DNA from: Streptomyces sp. PT12
Lineage (GTDB): Bacteria > Actinomycetota > Actinomycetes > Streptomycetales > Streptomycetaceae
Length of the DNA stretch: 64,000 nucleotides
Reading direction: 5' to 3'
Assembly: GCF_003311645.1 (NCBI RefSeq)
Contig: NZ_QEST01000272.1
Span: forward strand, 1 to 64,000
The position numbers and the translations under genes are program-made. Below, piece after piece: positions 38,022 to 47,928 of the stretch. Numbering within the stretch: the first letter of the stretch is position 1; each line of letters opens with the position of its first letter. A model generated the notes under the pieces. It ran no database searches, had not been told where the DNA came from, and was given only the letters and a program-made list of their open reading frames with translations.

Positions 38022-40556
38022 ATGACGGCGGAGACCACACCGACCACCGGCGACACGACGGGCCCCAGCGGTGGCTACGCCGCGGCCCGGCTGCACCTCC
38101 TCACGCGGGGGGAGCAGACCGGGCCGCCGCGGCGTGCGCAGCTCGCGCGGCTGACCGACGCCTGGCTCGCCGAGCTGCTGGACAGCGGCCCGCGGCCCGC
38201 CAGGCCCGCCCGGGTGGCGCTGGTCGCGGTCGGCGGCTACGGCCGTGGCGAGCTCTCGCCCCGCAGCGACCTCGACCTGCTGCTCCTGCACGACGGGGGC
38301 GCGCCGCGCGCCGAGATCGCCGCCGTCGCCGACCGGCTCTGGTACCCGGTCTGGGACCTCGGCATCGCCCTCGACCACTCCGTGCGCACCCTCGCCGAGG
38401 CGCACGAGACCGCGGCCGACGACCTCAAGGTCCACCTCGGCCTCCTCGACGCCCGCCACCTCGCCGGCGACGCGGCCCTCACCGCCGAGCTGCGCACCGG
38501 GCTGCTCGCCCGCTGGCGCTCCCGCGCCGCCACCCGCCTCCCCGAGCTGCGCGCGCTCGGCCAGGAACGCGCCCACCGCCACGGCGAGCTGCCGTTCCTC
38601 CTCGAACCCGACCTCAAGGAGGCCCGCGGCGGCCTGCGCGACGCCACCGCGCTGCGCGCCGTCGCCGCCTCCTGGGTCGCCGACGCACCGCGCCAGGGCC
38701 TCGACGCCGCGCGCAACGTCCTCCTCGACGTGCGTGACGCCCTGCACCTGGTCACGGGGCGCGCCACCGACCGGCTCGCCCTCGAGGACCAGGACCAGGT
38801 CGCCCGCGCCCTCGGACTGCTCGACGCCGACACCCTGCTGCGCCGCGTCTACGAGGCGGCCCGCACCATCTCCTACGCGTCCGACGTCACCTGGCGCGAG
38901 GTCGGACGCGTGCTGCGCGCCCGCTCCGCGCGCCGCGGGCTGCGCGGGCTCATCGGCGGCAGCCGCGGGATCAGGCGCCCGCCCGCGGAGGAGCGCGCCC
39001 CGCTCGCCGACGGCGTCGTCGAGCACGAGGGCGAGGTGGTGCTCGCCCGCTCCGCCAGGCCCGACCGCGATCCGGTGCTGCCGCTGCGCGCCGCCGCCGC
39101 GGCCGCCCAGCACGGGCTGCCCCTGGCGCTGCCCGCCGTGCACGCGATGGCCGCGGCCGACGTCCGGCTCCCCGTGCCGTGGCCCGCCGAGGCGCGCGAG
39201 CAGTTCATCACCCTGCTCGGCGCCGGGCCCGACACCGTCCCCGTCTGGGAGGCGCTGGAGGCCGCCGGGCTCATCACGCGGCTGCTGCCCGACTGGGAAC
39301 GGGTCCGCTGCCGGCCCCAGCGCAACGCCGTTCACCGCTGGACCGTCGACCGGCACCTGGTGGAGACCGCGGTGCGCGCCTCCGCACTCACCCGCCGCGT
39401 CGGCCGCCCCGACCTGCTGCTCGTCGCCGCGCTGCTGCACGACATCGGCAAGGGCTGGCCCGGCGACCACAGCGTCGCGGGGGAGACCATCGCCCGCGAC
39501 ATGGCCGCCCGGATCGGCTTCGGCCCCACGGACGTCGACGTGCTCGCCACCCTCGTCCGCCACCACCTGCTGCTGATCGAGACAGCCACCCGCCGCGACC
39601 TCGACGACCCCGCCACCGTCGCCCAGGTCAGCGAGGCGGTCGGCGGCGCCGGAACGCTCGAGCTGCTGCACGCGCTCACCGAGGCCGACGCCCTCGCCAC
39701 CGGGCCCGCCGCCTGGTCGAGCTGGCGCGCCTCGCTCCTGGCCGACCTGGTCAAACGGGTCGCGGCCGGCCTCGGCGACGGCGCCGAGCCGGTCAGGCCA
39801 GCCCCGCGAGGCCGCTCCGCCGCCACCGCGGAACGCCTCGCCCTCGACGCCCTGCGCACCGGCGCTCCCGTGGTCACCCTGCGCCCGGGCCCCGATGGGG
39901 GCGCCGCGGACGACGAGGCGCTTGACGCCGAGGCCGCCGACGCCCCGGACGAGCCGCGCCCGGTCGGCGTCGAGCTGTTCGTCGCCATCCCCGAGCGCCC
40001 CGGCGTGCTGCCCGCCGTCGCGGGCGTGCTCGCCCTGCACCGCCTCACCGTGCGCTCCGCCGAGCTGCGCAGCGCAGACCCCGCGGGCCAGGGCCCGGTG
40101 CTGCTGCTCCAGTGGCGGGTCGCGGCCGAGTACGGCTCGCTCCCGCAGGCCGAGCGCCTGCGCGCCGACCTCGTCCGCGCCCTCGACGGCTCCCTCGACA
40201 TCGCCACCAGGCTCGCCGAGCGCGAGGCCGCCTACCGGCGCCCCCGCCGCAGGCTCAACGCCCCGCCGCCCCGCGTCACCGTCGCCGCCGGCGGCTCGCG
40301 GCGGGCCACCGTCATCGAGGTGCGCGCCCAGGACGCCCCTGGGCTGCTGCACCGCATCGGCAGGGCCCTTGACGCGGCGGGCGTCCTCGTGCGCAGCGCG
40401 CACGTCAGCACCCTGGGCGCCAACGCCGTCGACGCGTTCTATGTCACCGGCACCGACGACGCCCCGCTCCCGCCCGAGGAGGCGGCCGGGCTCGTGCGCG
40501 ACATCGAGGCGGCCCTCGCGCCCGGTGCCCCACAGGGCCCCGCCACCGCGGGCTGA
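38022..40556 (+). CDS. glnD: PII nucleotidyltransferase GlnD
   Basis: 844 aa. The N-terminal nucleotidyltransferase domain has GGYGRGELSPRSDLDLLLLHD (71-91). The HD domain (VAALLHDIGKG, near 472) removes the nucleotide. Two ACT domains are near 650-720 and 770-835. In S. coelicolor GlnD adenylylates GlnK at Tyr51, rather than uridylylating it as in enteric bacteria. The gene follows glnK by 61 bp. Confidence 0.95.
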   Translation: MTAETTPTTGDTTGPSGGYAAARLHLLTRGEQTGPPRRAQLARLTDAWLAELLDSGPRPARPARVALVAVGGYGRGELSPRSDLDLLLLHDGGAPRAEIAAVADRLWYPVWDLGIALDHSVRTLAEAHETAADDLKVHLGLLDARHLAGDAALTAELRTGLLARWRSRAATRLPELRALGQERAHRHGELPFLLEPDLKEARGGLRDATALRAVAASWVADAPRQGLDAARNVLLDVRDALHLVTGRATDRLALEDQDQVARALGLLDADTLLRRVYEAARTISYASDVTWREVGRVLRARSARRGLRGLIGGSRGIRRPPAEERAPLADGVVEHEGEVVLARSARPDRDPVLPLRAAAAAAQHGLPLALPAVHAMAAADVRLPVPWPAEAREQFITLLGAGPDTVPVWEALEAAGLITRLLPDWERVRCRPQRNAVHRWTVDRHLVETAVRASALTRRVGRPDLLLVAALLHDIGKGWPGDHSVAGETIARDMAARIGFGPTDVDVLATLVRHHLLLIETATRRDLDDPATVAQVSEAVGGAGTLELLHALTEADALATGPAAWSSWRASLLADLVKRVAAGLGDGAEPVRPAPRGRSAATAERLALDALRTGAPVVTLRPGPDGGAADDEALDAEAADAPDEPRPVGVELFVAIPERPGVLPAVAGVLALHRLTVRSAELRSADPAGQGPVLLLQWRVAAEYGSLPQAERLRADLVRALDGSLDIATRLAEREAAYRRPRRRLNAPPPRVTVAAGGSRRATVIEVRAQDAPGLLHRIGRALDAAGVLVRSAHVSTLGANAVDAFYVTGTDDAPLPPEEAAGLVRDIEAALAPGAPQGPATAG

Positions 40557-40631
40557 CCGCAACGGCGCGGGGCGGATACGCTGGAGGGCACCGCCGACCC
40601 GACCCCCGATGTGTAAGGAACCGCCAGCGCC

Positions 40632-42173
40632 GTGTTCGACACTCTCTCCGACCGCCTTGCGGCGACGTTCAAGAACCTCAGGGGCAAGGGCCGTCTCAGC
40701 GAGGCGGACATCGACGCCACGGCGCGTGAGATCCGCATCGCCCTGCTCGAGGCCGACGTCGCGCTGCCCGTGGTCCGCGCGTTCATCGCCCGTGTGAAGG
40801 AACGGGCCGCCGGCGCCGAGGTGTCGAAGGCCCTCAACCCCTCGCAGCAGGTCATCAAGATCGTCAACGAGGAGCTCGTCGCGATCCTCGGCGGCGAGAC
40901 CAGGCGGCTGCGCTTCGCCAAGACGCCGCCGACCGTCGTGATGCTCGCCGGCCTCCAGGGCGCGGGCAAGACGACCCTGGCGGGCAAGCTCGGCCGCTGG
41001 CTGGGGCAGCAGGGGCACACGCCGCTGCTCGTCGCCTGTGACCTTCAGCGCCCCAACGCGGTCAACCAGCTCCAGGTCGTCGGCGAGCGCGCCGGGGTCA
41101 GCGTCTTCGCCCCCGAGCCCGGGAACGGCGTGGGCGACCCGGTCAAGGTCGCGGAGGACTCCCTGGTCCACGCCAGGGACAAGCAGTACGACGTGGTCAT
41201 CGTCGACACCGCGGGACGCCTGGGCATCGACGAGGAGATGATGCGCCAGGCCGCCGACATCAGGGACGCGGTCAGCCCCGACGAGGTCCTCTTCGTCGTC
41301 GACGCCATGATCGGCCAGGACGCGGTCACCACGGCCGAGGCGTTCCGCGACGGCGTCGGCTTCGACGGCGTGGTGCTCTCCAAGCTCGACGGCGACGCCC
41401 GCGGCGGCGCGGCGCTCTCGATCGCGCAGGTCACTGGGCGCCAGATCATGTTCGCCTCCAACGGCGAGAAGCTCGACGACTTCGACGCGTTCCACCCCGA
41501 CCGCATGGCCTCCCGCATCCTCGGCATGGGCGACGTGCTCACGCTGATCGAGCAGGCGGAGCGGACGTTCAGCCAGCAGGAGGCGGAGAAGCTCGCCAGC
41601 AAGCTGGCCAAGGGGCCCAAGGAGTTCACGCTCGACGACTTCCTGGCCCAGATGGAGCAGGTCCGCAAGATGGGCTCCATCTCCAAGCTGCTCGGGATGA
41701 TGCCCGGCATGGGGCAGATGCGCGAGCAGATCAACAACCTGGACGAGCGCGAGGTGGACCGCACCGCGGCCATCATCAAGTCCATGACGCCGGGCGAGCG
41801 CGCCGACCCCAAGATCATCAACGGCTCGCGGCGGGCCCGCATCGCGCGCGGCTCCGGCGTGGACGTCAGCGCGGTCAAGGGCCTGGTGGAGCGCTTCTTC
41901 GAGGCCCGCAAGATGATGTCCCGCATGGCCCAGGGCGGCGGCATGCCAGGGATGCCCGGCATGCCGGGGATGCCGGGCATGGGTGGCGGCCCCCGGCGCA
42001 AGGGCAAGCAGCAGAAGAAGGCCAAGGGCGCCCGCCGTTCGGGGAACCCGATGAAGCGCCAGGCCGAGGAGCGCGCCGCGGCCCAGCGGCAGGGCGAGGG
42101 CGGCGCGCTGGGCCAGGGCCCGGCGGACTTCGAGCTGCCGAAGGAGTTCAAGGACATGCTGCCCCCGAAGTGA
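40632..42173 (+). CDS. ffh: Signal recognition particle protein Ffh
   Basis: 513 aa. It binds 4.5S RNA and nascent signal peptides, and docks to FtsY. The N domain is followed by the G domain (GLQGAGKTTLAGKL, DLQRPNAVNQL, DTAGRLGIDEE, SKLDGDARGGAAL) and the Met-rich M domain from about residue 330. Near residue 437 a short tandem repeat encodes GMPGMPGMPGMPGM, which adds Met residues to the flexible part and probably varies between strains. GTG start. Confidence 0.97.
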   Translation: MFDTLSDRLAATFKNLRGKGRLSEADIDATAREIRIALLEADVALPVVRAFIARVKERAAGAEVSKALNPSQQVIKIVNEELVAILGGETRRLRFAKTPPTVVMLAGLQGAGKTTLAGKLGRWLGQQGHTPLLVACDLQRPNAVNQLQVVGERAGVSVFAPEPGNGVGDPVKVAEDSLVHARDKQYDVVIVDTAGRLGIDEEMMRQAADIRDAVSPDEVLFVVDAMIGQDAVTTAEAFRDGVGFDGVVLSKLDGDARGGAALSIAQVTGRQIMFASNGEKLDDFDAFHPDRMASRILGMGDVLTLIEQAERTFSQQEAEKLASKLAKGPKEFTLDDFLAQMEQVRKMGSISKLLGMMPGMGQMREQINNLDEREVDRTAAIIKSMTPGERADPKIINGSRRARIARGSGVDVSAVKGLVERFFEARKMMSRMAQGGGMPGMPGMPGMPGMGGGPRRKGKQQKKAKGARRSGNPMKRQAEERAAAQRQGEGGALGQGPADFELPKEFKDMLPPK

Positions 42174-42179
42174 CGGCGC

Positions 42180-42205
42180 GCACCGGGGCCCAAGTGCCCC
42201 GGTGC
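42180..42205 (+). terminator. Terminator after ffh
   Basis: Perfect 10-bp arms (42180-42189, 42196-42205) around CCAAGT, directly after the ffh stop. Confidence 0.75.
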
Positions 42206-42251
42206 GGTATCGATTCACGCTCAGGGGCCCGCGCCCCGTACCATTCCCGCC

Positions 42252-43667
42252 ATGGCCAAGACTCCCGTACTCACCTCCCAGGCGGAGGACTTCCCGCGCT
42301 GGTACCAGGACGTGATCAGCAAGGCCGAGCTGGCCGACAACGGCCCGGTGCGCGGCACCATGGTCATCCGACCGTACGGGTACGGGCTGTGGGAGCGGAT
42401 GCAGGAGGAGATGGACGCCCGCATCAAGGCCGCGGGGGCGCGGAACGCCTACTTCCCGCTGCTCATTCCCCAGTCCTACCTGGCCAAGGAGGCCGAGCAC
42501 GTCGAGGGGTTCGCCCCCGAGCTCGCGGTGGTCACCCACGGCGGTGGCAAGCAGCTCGAGGAGCCCGCCGTGGTGCGGCCCACCTCGGAGATGATCATCA
42601 ACGCCTCGTTCGCGAAGTGGATCCAGAGCTACCGCGACCTGCCGCTGCTGATCAACCAGTGGGCGAACGTGGTCCGCTGGGAGATGCGCCCCCGCGTCTT
42701 CCTTCGCACCACCGAGTTCCTGTGGCAGGAGGGCCACACCGCGCACGCCACCTACGAACAGGCGCGGGACTACGCCGCCCGCATCCACCGCGACGTGTAC
42801 GCCGACTTCATGGTCAACACCCTGGCCATCGACGTGGTGCTCGGCCGCAAGTCCCCCGCCGAGCGGTTCGCCGGCGCCATCAACACCCTCACGCTCGAGG
42901 GGATGATGCGCGACGGCAAGGCGCTCCAGATGGGCACGAGCCATGAGCTCGGCCAAAACTTCGCCAAGGCCTTCGACACCCGCTACCTGTCCAAGGACGG
43001 CAGCAGGGAGCTGGTCTGGCAGACCTCGTGGGGCTCGTCGACGCGGATGGTCGGCGGGCTGATCATGTCGCACGGCGACGACAACGGCCTGCGCGTCCCG
43101 CCGAGGCTCGCCCCGACGCAGGTCGTCGTGCTGGCCATCAAGGAGGACGAGGCGGTCCTCGCCAAGGTCCACGAGATCGGCGCCGCGCTGCGCGACGCCG
43201 GGATCAGGGTCGAGGTGGACGACCGCACGGACACGCCGTTCGGGCGCAGGGCGGTGGACTGGGAGCTCAAGGGCGTCCCGGTCCGCGTCGAGGTCGGCCC
43301 CCGCGATCTCGCCGATGGCACCGCGATGCTGGCGCGTCGCATCCCCGGCGGCAAGGAGCCGGTTGCGATCGACGCGCTCCCCGCGCGCCTGCCCGCGCTG
43401 CTCGAGGAGGACCAGGCGCTGCTGCTGCGCCAGTCCCGCGAGCGCCGCGAGGAGCGGACCTCGGACGTGCGGACCATCGATGAGGCCGTCGAGGCCGCGT
43501 CGGCGGGCGGCTGGGCGCGGCTGCCGTGGGCGGAGCTCGGCGCCGAGGGCGAGGCGAAGCTGGCGCAGGACGCGGTCTCGGTGCGCTGTCTGGTCGCCGA
43601 GGACGGCTCGGTGCCGGAGTCGGACGACGCCCCCGGCACGATCGCCATCGTGGGGCGCGCCTACTGA
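42252..43667 (+). CDS. proS: Prolyl-tRNA synthetase, archaeal/eukaryal type
   Basis: 471 aa class II synthetase without the bacterial-type editing insertion. Motif 2 is seen in NQWANVVRWEMRPRVFLRTTEFLWQEGHTAH and motif 3 in GGLIMSHGDDNGLRVPP. The C-terminal anticodon-binding and tail domains are typical of the type with the terminal Tyr (GRAY). Many Streptomyces also carry a longer bacterial-type ProRS elsewhere. TACCAT (42239-42244) lies seven bases before the ATG, suggesting a leaderless mRNA. Confidence 0.94.
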   Translation: MAKTPVLTSQAEDFPRWYQDVISKAELADNGPVRGTMVIRPYGYGLWERMQEEMDARIKAAGARNAYFPLLIPQSYLAKEAEHVEGFAPELAVVTHGGGKQLEEPAVVRPTSEMIINASFAKWIQSYRDLPLLINQWANVVRWEMRPRVFLRTTEFLWQEGHTAHATYEQARDYAARIHRDVYADFMVNTLAIDVVLGRKSPAERFAGAINTLTLEGMMRDGKALQMGTSHELGQNFAKAFDTRYLSKDGSRELVWQTSWGSSTRMVGGLIMSHGDDNGLRVPPRLAPTQVVVLAIKEDEAVLAKVHEIGAALRDAGIRVEVDDRTDTPFGRRAVDWELKGVPVRVEVGPRDLADGTAMLARRIPGGKEPVAIDALPARLPALLEEDQALLLRQSRERREERTSDVRTIDEAVEAASAGGWARLPWAELGAEGEAKLAQDAVSVRCLVAEDGSVPESDDAPGTIAIVGRAY

Positions 43668-43678
43668 TCGAGGGGGTT

Positions 43679-43719
43679 CCCGGCCGGATTCTGACCGGTT
43701 TCGGTCCGATTCGGCCGGG
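43679..43719 (+). terminator. Possible terminator after proS
   Basis: CCCGGCCG and CGGCCGGG pair across a 25-nt loop that itself contains ACCG/CGGT. It lies 12 bp beyond the proS stop. It is a branched structure without a T tract. Confidence 0.4.
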
Positions 43720-43821
43720 TCTCCGCCCGGGGGGAATGGCCGCGAACTGACGGGTAGGTGCAAATTCACGGACTTGCCCCGGAATCGGAACACCCGCGGG
43801 GCCTCGCTCGTTAGCTACGAC

Positions 43822-44427
43822 GTGAGCACGACACAACCAGTTCCAGTTCTCGCCGCCGAGCTGGCACACGCGTGGGCCGACATTCAACGGCACCACCCGG
43901 AGTTGCCGGACTTGGCCACGCCAGAGTCCCTGATCGGGGAGTCATCGTCCGCCTGCGGCTCCGAGCTCTCCTTTGAACGGCTGCTGCACGAGGCCGTCCA
44001 CGGTATCGCCGCCGCCCGGGGTGTCCGCGACACCTCCCGCGCCGGGCGCTACCACAACAGACGCTTTCTCGCGATCGCCGAGGAGTTGGGCCTCGATCAC
44101 GCCGAGGACCCGCACCCGAGCAGCGGCTTCTCGCTGGTCACGATGAGCCCGGAGACCCGGAGGCGGTACCGGCCCACGGCCGAGCGGCTTCAGCGGGCGC
44201 TCAAGGCCCACCTCGCGGCCGCGGCGACGGACACCAAGCGGAGCTTCCGCGGTCCGGCGGCCCGGCACGGCTCATCCGGTGGCGGGGTCCGGGTGAAGGC
44301 GGTCTGCGAGTGCGGGCGGAATGTCCGGGTGGTCCCATCTGTCCTTGCGCAGGCGCCGATTGTCTGCGGCGCGTGCAAGAAGCCGTTCGAGATCGCCGAG
44401 ACGTTGACCGTGGCGGCGTCCTCCTGA
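43822..44427 (+). CDS. SprT-like putative zinc metalloprotein
   Basis: 201 aa. LLHEAVHGIAAARGVRDTSRAGRYHN contains an HEAVH zinc-protease motif, followed by RRFLAIAEELGL as in SprT-like proteins. The C-terminus is a zinc-ribbon-like segment CECGRNVRV...CGACKKPFE. SprT/Spartan relatives act on proteins bound to DNA, but the role here is unknown. GTG at 43822 was chosen because upstream sequence is non-coding in character. It lies alone between proS and rpsP. Confidence 0.72.
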   Translation: MSTTQPVPVLAAELAHAWADIQRHHPELPDLATPESLIGESSSACGSELSFERLLHEAVHGIAAARGVRDTSRAGRYHNRRFLAIAEELGLDHAEDPHPSSGFSLVTMSPETRRRYRPTAERLQRALKAHLAAAATDTKRSFRGPAARHGSSGGGVRVKAVCECGRNVRVVPSVLAQAPIVCGACKKPFEIAETLTVAASS

Positions 44428-44577
44428 CGGCCTATGGCAGAATAACCACTTGAACTCGACAGTCGCACAGGATCCCTCTCTCCTCCGACTGACGCGTCCA
44501 CCGGGCCCCCGGGACCGCAGCCCCACGCGGATCCCCGCCGTGGCCCACCACGTCAACACGCAGGAGACACCACACCC

Positions 44578-45006
44578 GTGGCAGTCAAGATCAAGCTGAA
44601 GCGACTGGGCAAGATCCGTTCGCCGCACTACCGCATCGTCGTCGCCGACTCCCGCACCCGCAGGGACGGCAGGGCCATCGAGGAGCTGGGGCTGTACCAC
44701 CCGGTGCAGAACCCCTCGCGTATCGAGGTCGACTCCGAGCGCGTGCAGTACTGGCTGGGCGTCGGCGCGCAGCCGACGGAGCCCGTCATGGCCATCCTCA
44801 AGGTGACCGGTGACTGGCAGAAGTTCAAGGGGCTGCCCGCGCCGCCGCCCATGAAGGTGGCCGAGCCCAAGCCGGACAAGCGCGCGCTCTTCGAGGCCGC
44901 GGCCAAGGAGTCCGGTGGCGAGCCTCGGGGTGAGGCCATCACCCCGAAGAAGAAGGCCGAGAAGAAGACCGACGCTGAGCCGCAGGCCGCGTCGGCCGAG
45001 GGCTGA
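44578..45006 (+). CDS. rpsP: 30S ribosomal protein S16
   Basis: 142 aa. [26 protein letters not shown] is canonical S16 (about residues 1-80). A charged Lys/Glu/Ala tail extends about 60 residues beyond the usual bacterial length, a common feature of Streptomyces S16. GTG start. Leader of 150 bp with a CAGAAT -10-like element near 44438. Confidence 0.97.
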   Translation: MAVKIKLKRLGKIRSPHYRIVVADSRTRRDGRAIEELGLYHPVQNPSRIEVDSERVQYWLGVGAQPTEPVMAILKVTGDWQKFKGLPAPPPMKVAEPKPDKRALFEAAAKESGGEPRGEAITPKKKAEKKTDAEPQAASAEG

Positions 45007-45008
45007 GA

Positions 45009-45248
45009 ATGCTCGAAGAGGCCCTGGAGCACCTGGTCAAGGGCATCGTCGATCATCCCGACGACGTGCAGGTCGCCCAGCGCACCCTGCGTCGTGGTCG
45101 GGTGCTCGAGGTCCGGGTCCACCCCGATGACCTCGGCAAGGTCATCGGCCGCAATGGCCGCACCGCGCGCTCGCTGCGCACGGTCGTGGGCGCGCTCGGC
45201 GGCAAGGGCGTCCGCGTCGACCTGGTCGACGCGGACGAGGTTCGCTGA
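45009..45248 (+). CDS. khpA: KH-domain RNA-binding protein KhpA
   Basis: 79 aa type II KH domain with the GxxG loop IGRNGRTARSL. KhpA pairs with the Jag/KhpB protein in other bacteria and sits between rpsP and rimM in most actinobacteria. Starts two bases after the rpsP stop. Confidence 0.95.
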   Translation: MLEEALEHLVKGIVDHPDDVQVAQRTLRRGRVLEVRVHPDDLGKVIGRNGRTARSLRTVVGALGGKGVRVDLVDADEVR

Positions 45249-45266
45249 GGGCGACACCGGCATTCG

Positions 45267-45305
45267 GTCGAGGGCCGGGGGCGCGTATCGCCCCCGGCCC
45301 TCGAC
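45267..45305 (+). terminator. Very strong terminator between khpA and rimM
   Basis: A perfect 17-bp stem (45267-45283 with 45289-45305) with loop CGTAT. It separates rpsP-khpA from rimM-trmD, 18 bp after khpA. Confidence 0.9.
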
Positions 45306-45379
45306 GCGTCGGCCCGTCCGAGAATTTCGAGAGCTCAATTCCCCGAGCTGAATTCCCAGAGCGGTAGGACCCCATCACA

Positions 45380-45894
45380 GTGGAACTCGTCGTCGCCCGC
45401 ATCGGCCGCGCCCATGGGATCAAGGGCGAGGTCAGCGTCGAACTCCGGACCGACGAGCCGGAGACGCGCCTCGCGCCGGGCGCCGTCCTGGCCACGGACC
45501 CGGCCGCGGTGGGCCCGTTGACCATCGAGAGCGGCCGTGTGCACAGCGGTCGGCTGCTGCTGCGCTTCGCCGGGGTGGGCGACCGCACCGCCGCGGAGGC
45601 GCTGCGCAACACCCTGCTGATCGCCGAGGTGGACCCCGAGGAACTGCCCGACGACCCCGAGGAGTTCTACGACCACCAGCTGATCGGGCTCGACGCGGTC
45701 ACCGGGGACGGCGCGGCCGTCGGCACCGTCACGGAGGTCGCGCACCTGCCGGGTCAGGATCTCCTGGTCGTCGAACGGCCCGACGGCGAGGAGGCGCTCA
45801 TCCCGTTTGTCGGGGAGATCGTCCCCGAGGTCGATCTCGCGGGCGGCCGCCTCGTGGTCACCCCCCCGCCGGGGCTGCTCGACGGCGGCGCGGC

Positions 45895-45898
<4 letters not shown>
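45380..45898 (+). CDS. rimM: Ribosome maturation factor RimM
   Basis: 172 aa. The N-terminal RimM barrel ([25 protein letters not shown]) and C-terminal PRC barrel ([18 protein letters not shown] ... [14 protein letters not shown]) are complete. It assists 16S rRNA processing with S19. GTG start; the stop overlaps trmD by four bases. Confidence 0.96.
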
Positions 45899-46707
<809 letters not shown>

Positions 46708-46848
46708 GGCGCTGGCCCTTGTCCGGCGCGTGACCCTGCCACAGGGGGATCGCCGCCCGCCGGTGCGACCGGGCCGCTTCCGTCCCATTCACGTATCACG
46801 ATCGTTTCCGTCGATGTCCTGTGGCATCGGCGAGGAGAGCAGCAGGCC

Positions 46849-47196
46849 ATGAACCTCCTGGACAGTGTCGACTCCGCCTCCCTGCGGGACAACATCCCCG
46901 CCTTCAGGCCCGGGGACACGGTCAACGTCCACGTCCGCGTCATCGAGGGCACCCGCTCCCGTGTGCAGCAGTTCAAGGGCGTGGTGATCCGCCGCCAGGG
47001 CTCGGGGATCCGCGAGACCTTCACCGTGCGCAAGGTGAGCTTCGGCGTCGGCGTGGAGCGCACCTTCCCCGTGCACACCCCGGTGGTGGAGAAGATCGAG
47101 GTCGTGACCCGCGGTGCCGTCCGCCGCGCGAAGCTGTACTACCTGCGGAACCTCCGTGGCAAGGCCGCCAAGATCAAGGAGAAGCGGGAGAACTGA
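46849..47196 (+). CDS. rplS: 50S ribosomal protein L19
   Basis: 115 aa. Conserved [35 protein letters not shown] and the C-terminal [18 protein letters not shown]. Its 141-bp leader contains AGAATAGGGC near 46702, possibly its own promoter. Confidence 0.97.
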   Translation: MNLLDSVDSASLRDNIPAFRPGDTVNVHVRVIEGTRSRVQQFKGVVIRRQGSGIRETFTVRKVSFGVGVERTFPVHTPVVEKIEVVTRGAVRRAKLYYLRNLRGKAAKIKEKREN

Positions 47197-47226
47197 GCGG
47201 TCCCGCCTCCCGGTTACCATCACGGC

Positions 47227-47928
47227 GTGACCGAATCCGACGCACAACCTCCGGAGCGCGATCGCCCCGCAAGACCCCAGAAGGGGTGGCGGCGGTGGTC
47301 GCGCTCGGTGCGTCTGTGGGGGGTGGTGGCGCTGAGCACGGCGGTGCTCACCATGCTCACCAACGCCTTTGTGATGCAGCCCTTCCTGATCCCCAGCGGG
47401 TCGATGGAGGGCACCCTCCAGGTCGGCGACCGCGTGGTCGTCAACAAGCTGGCGTACCGCTTCGGCGGTGAGGTCAAGCGGGGGGATGTCATCGTCTTCG
47501 ACGGAGCCGGATCATTCACCGCGGAGGAGTCGGATCCGGGGCTGCTCGCCGGGCTGCTGCGCACGGCAGGCGCCGCGGTGGGGCTGTCCCCGTCCTCGGA
47601 CACCGACTATGTGAAGCGCGTCATCGGCATCGGCGGGGACCGCGTGCGCTGCTGCGACAGCCAGGGGCGGATCGAGGTCAACGGCGAGCCGCTGGACGAA
47701 CCGTATCTCTATCCAGGGGACAAGCCTTCGAATGTCACGTTTGATATCCGAGTGCCCGAGGGACGGTTGTGGGTGATGGGTGACCACCGTTCCGACTCGG
47801 CGGACTCCAGGGAGTACCTCGGCTCCCCGGGGGGCGGCACCGTCCCCGTGGACCGGGTGATCGGCCGGGTCGAGCTGATCGGGTGGCCCGTGGGCCGCTG
47901 GGGCTGGCTGCGGTCGGCCCATGGGTGA
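47227..47928 (+). CDS. sipW: Type I signal peptidase SipW
   Basis: 233 aa membrane-bound serine protease that removes signal peptides outside the cell. One N-terminal transmembrane helix (about 30-48). The catalytic Ser59 is in IPSGSMEG and Lys130 in YVKRVIGIGGD; box E is GDHRSDSADSR. First of four tandem sip genes, as in S. lividans sipW-X-Y-Z. TACCAT lies six bases before the GTG, suggesting a leaderless mRNA. The stop overlaps sipX by eight bases. Confidence 0.93.
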   Translation: MTESDAQPPERDRPARPQKGWRRWSRSVRLWGVVALSTAVLTMLTNAFVMQPFLIPSGSMEGTLQVGDRVVVNKLAYRFGGEVKRGDVIVFDGAGSFTAEESDPGLLAGLLRTAGAAVGLSPSSDTDYVKRVIGIGGDRVRCCDSQGRIEVNGEPLDEPYLYPGDKPSNVTFDIRVPEGRLWVMGDHRSDSADSREYLGSPGGGTVPVDRVIGRVELIGWPVGRWGWLRSAHG

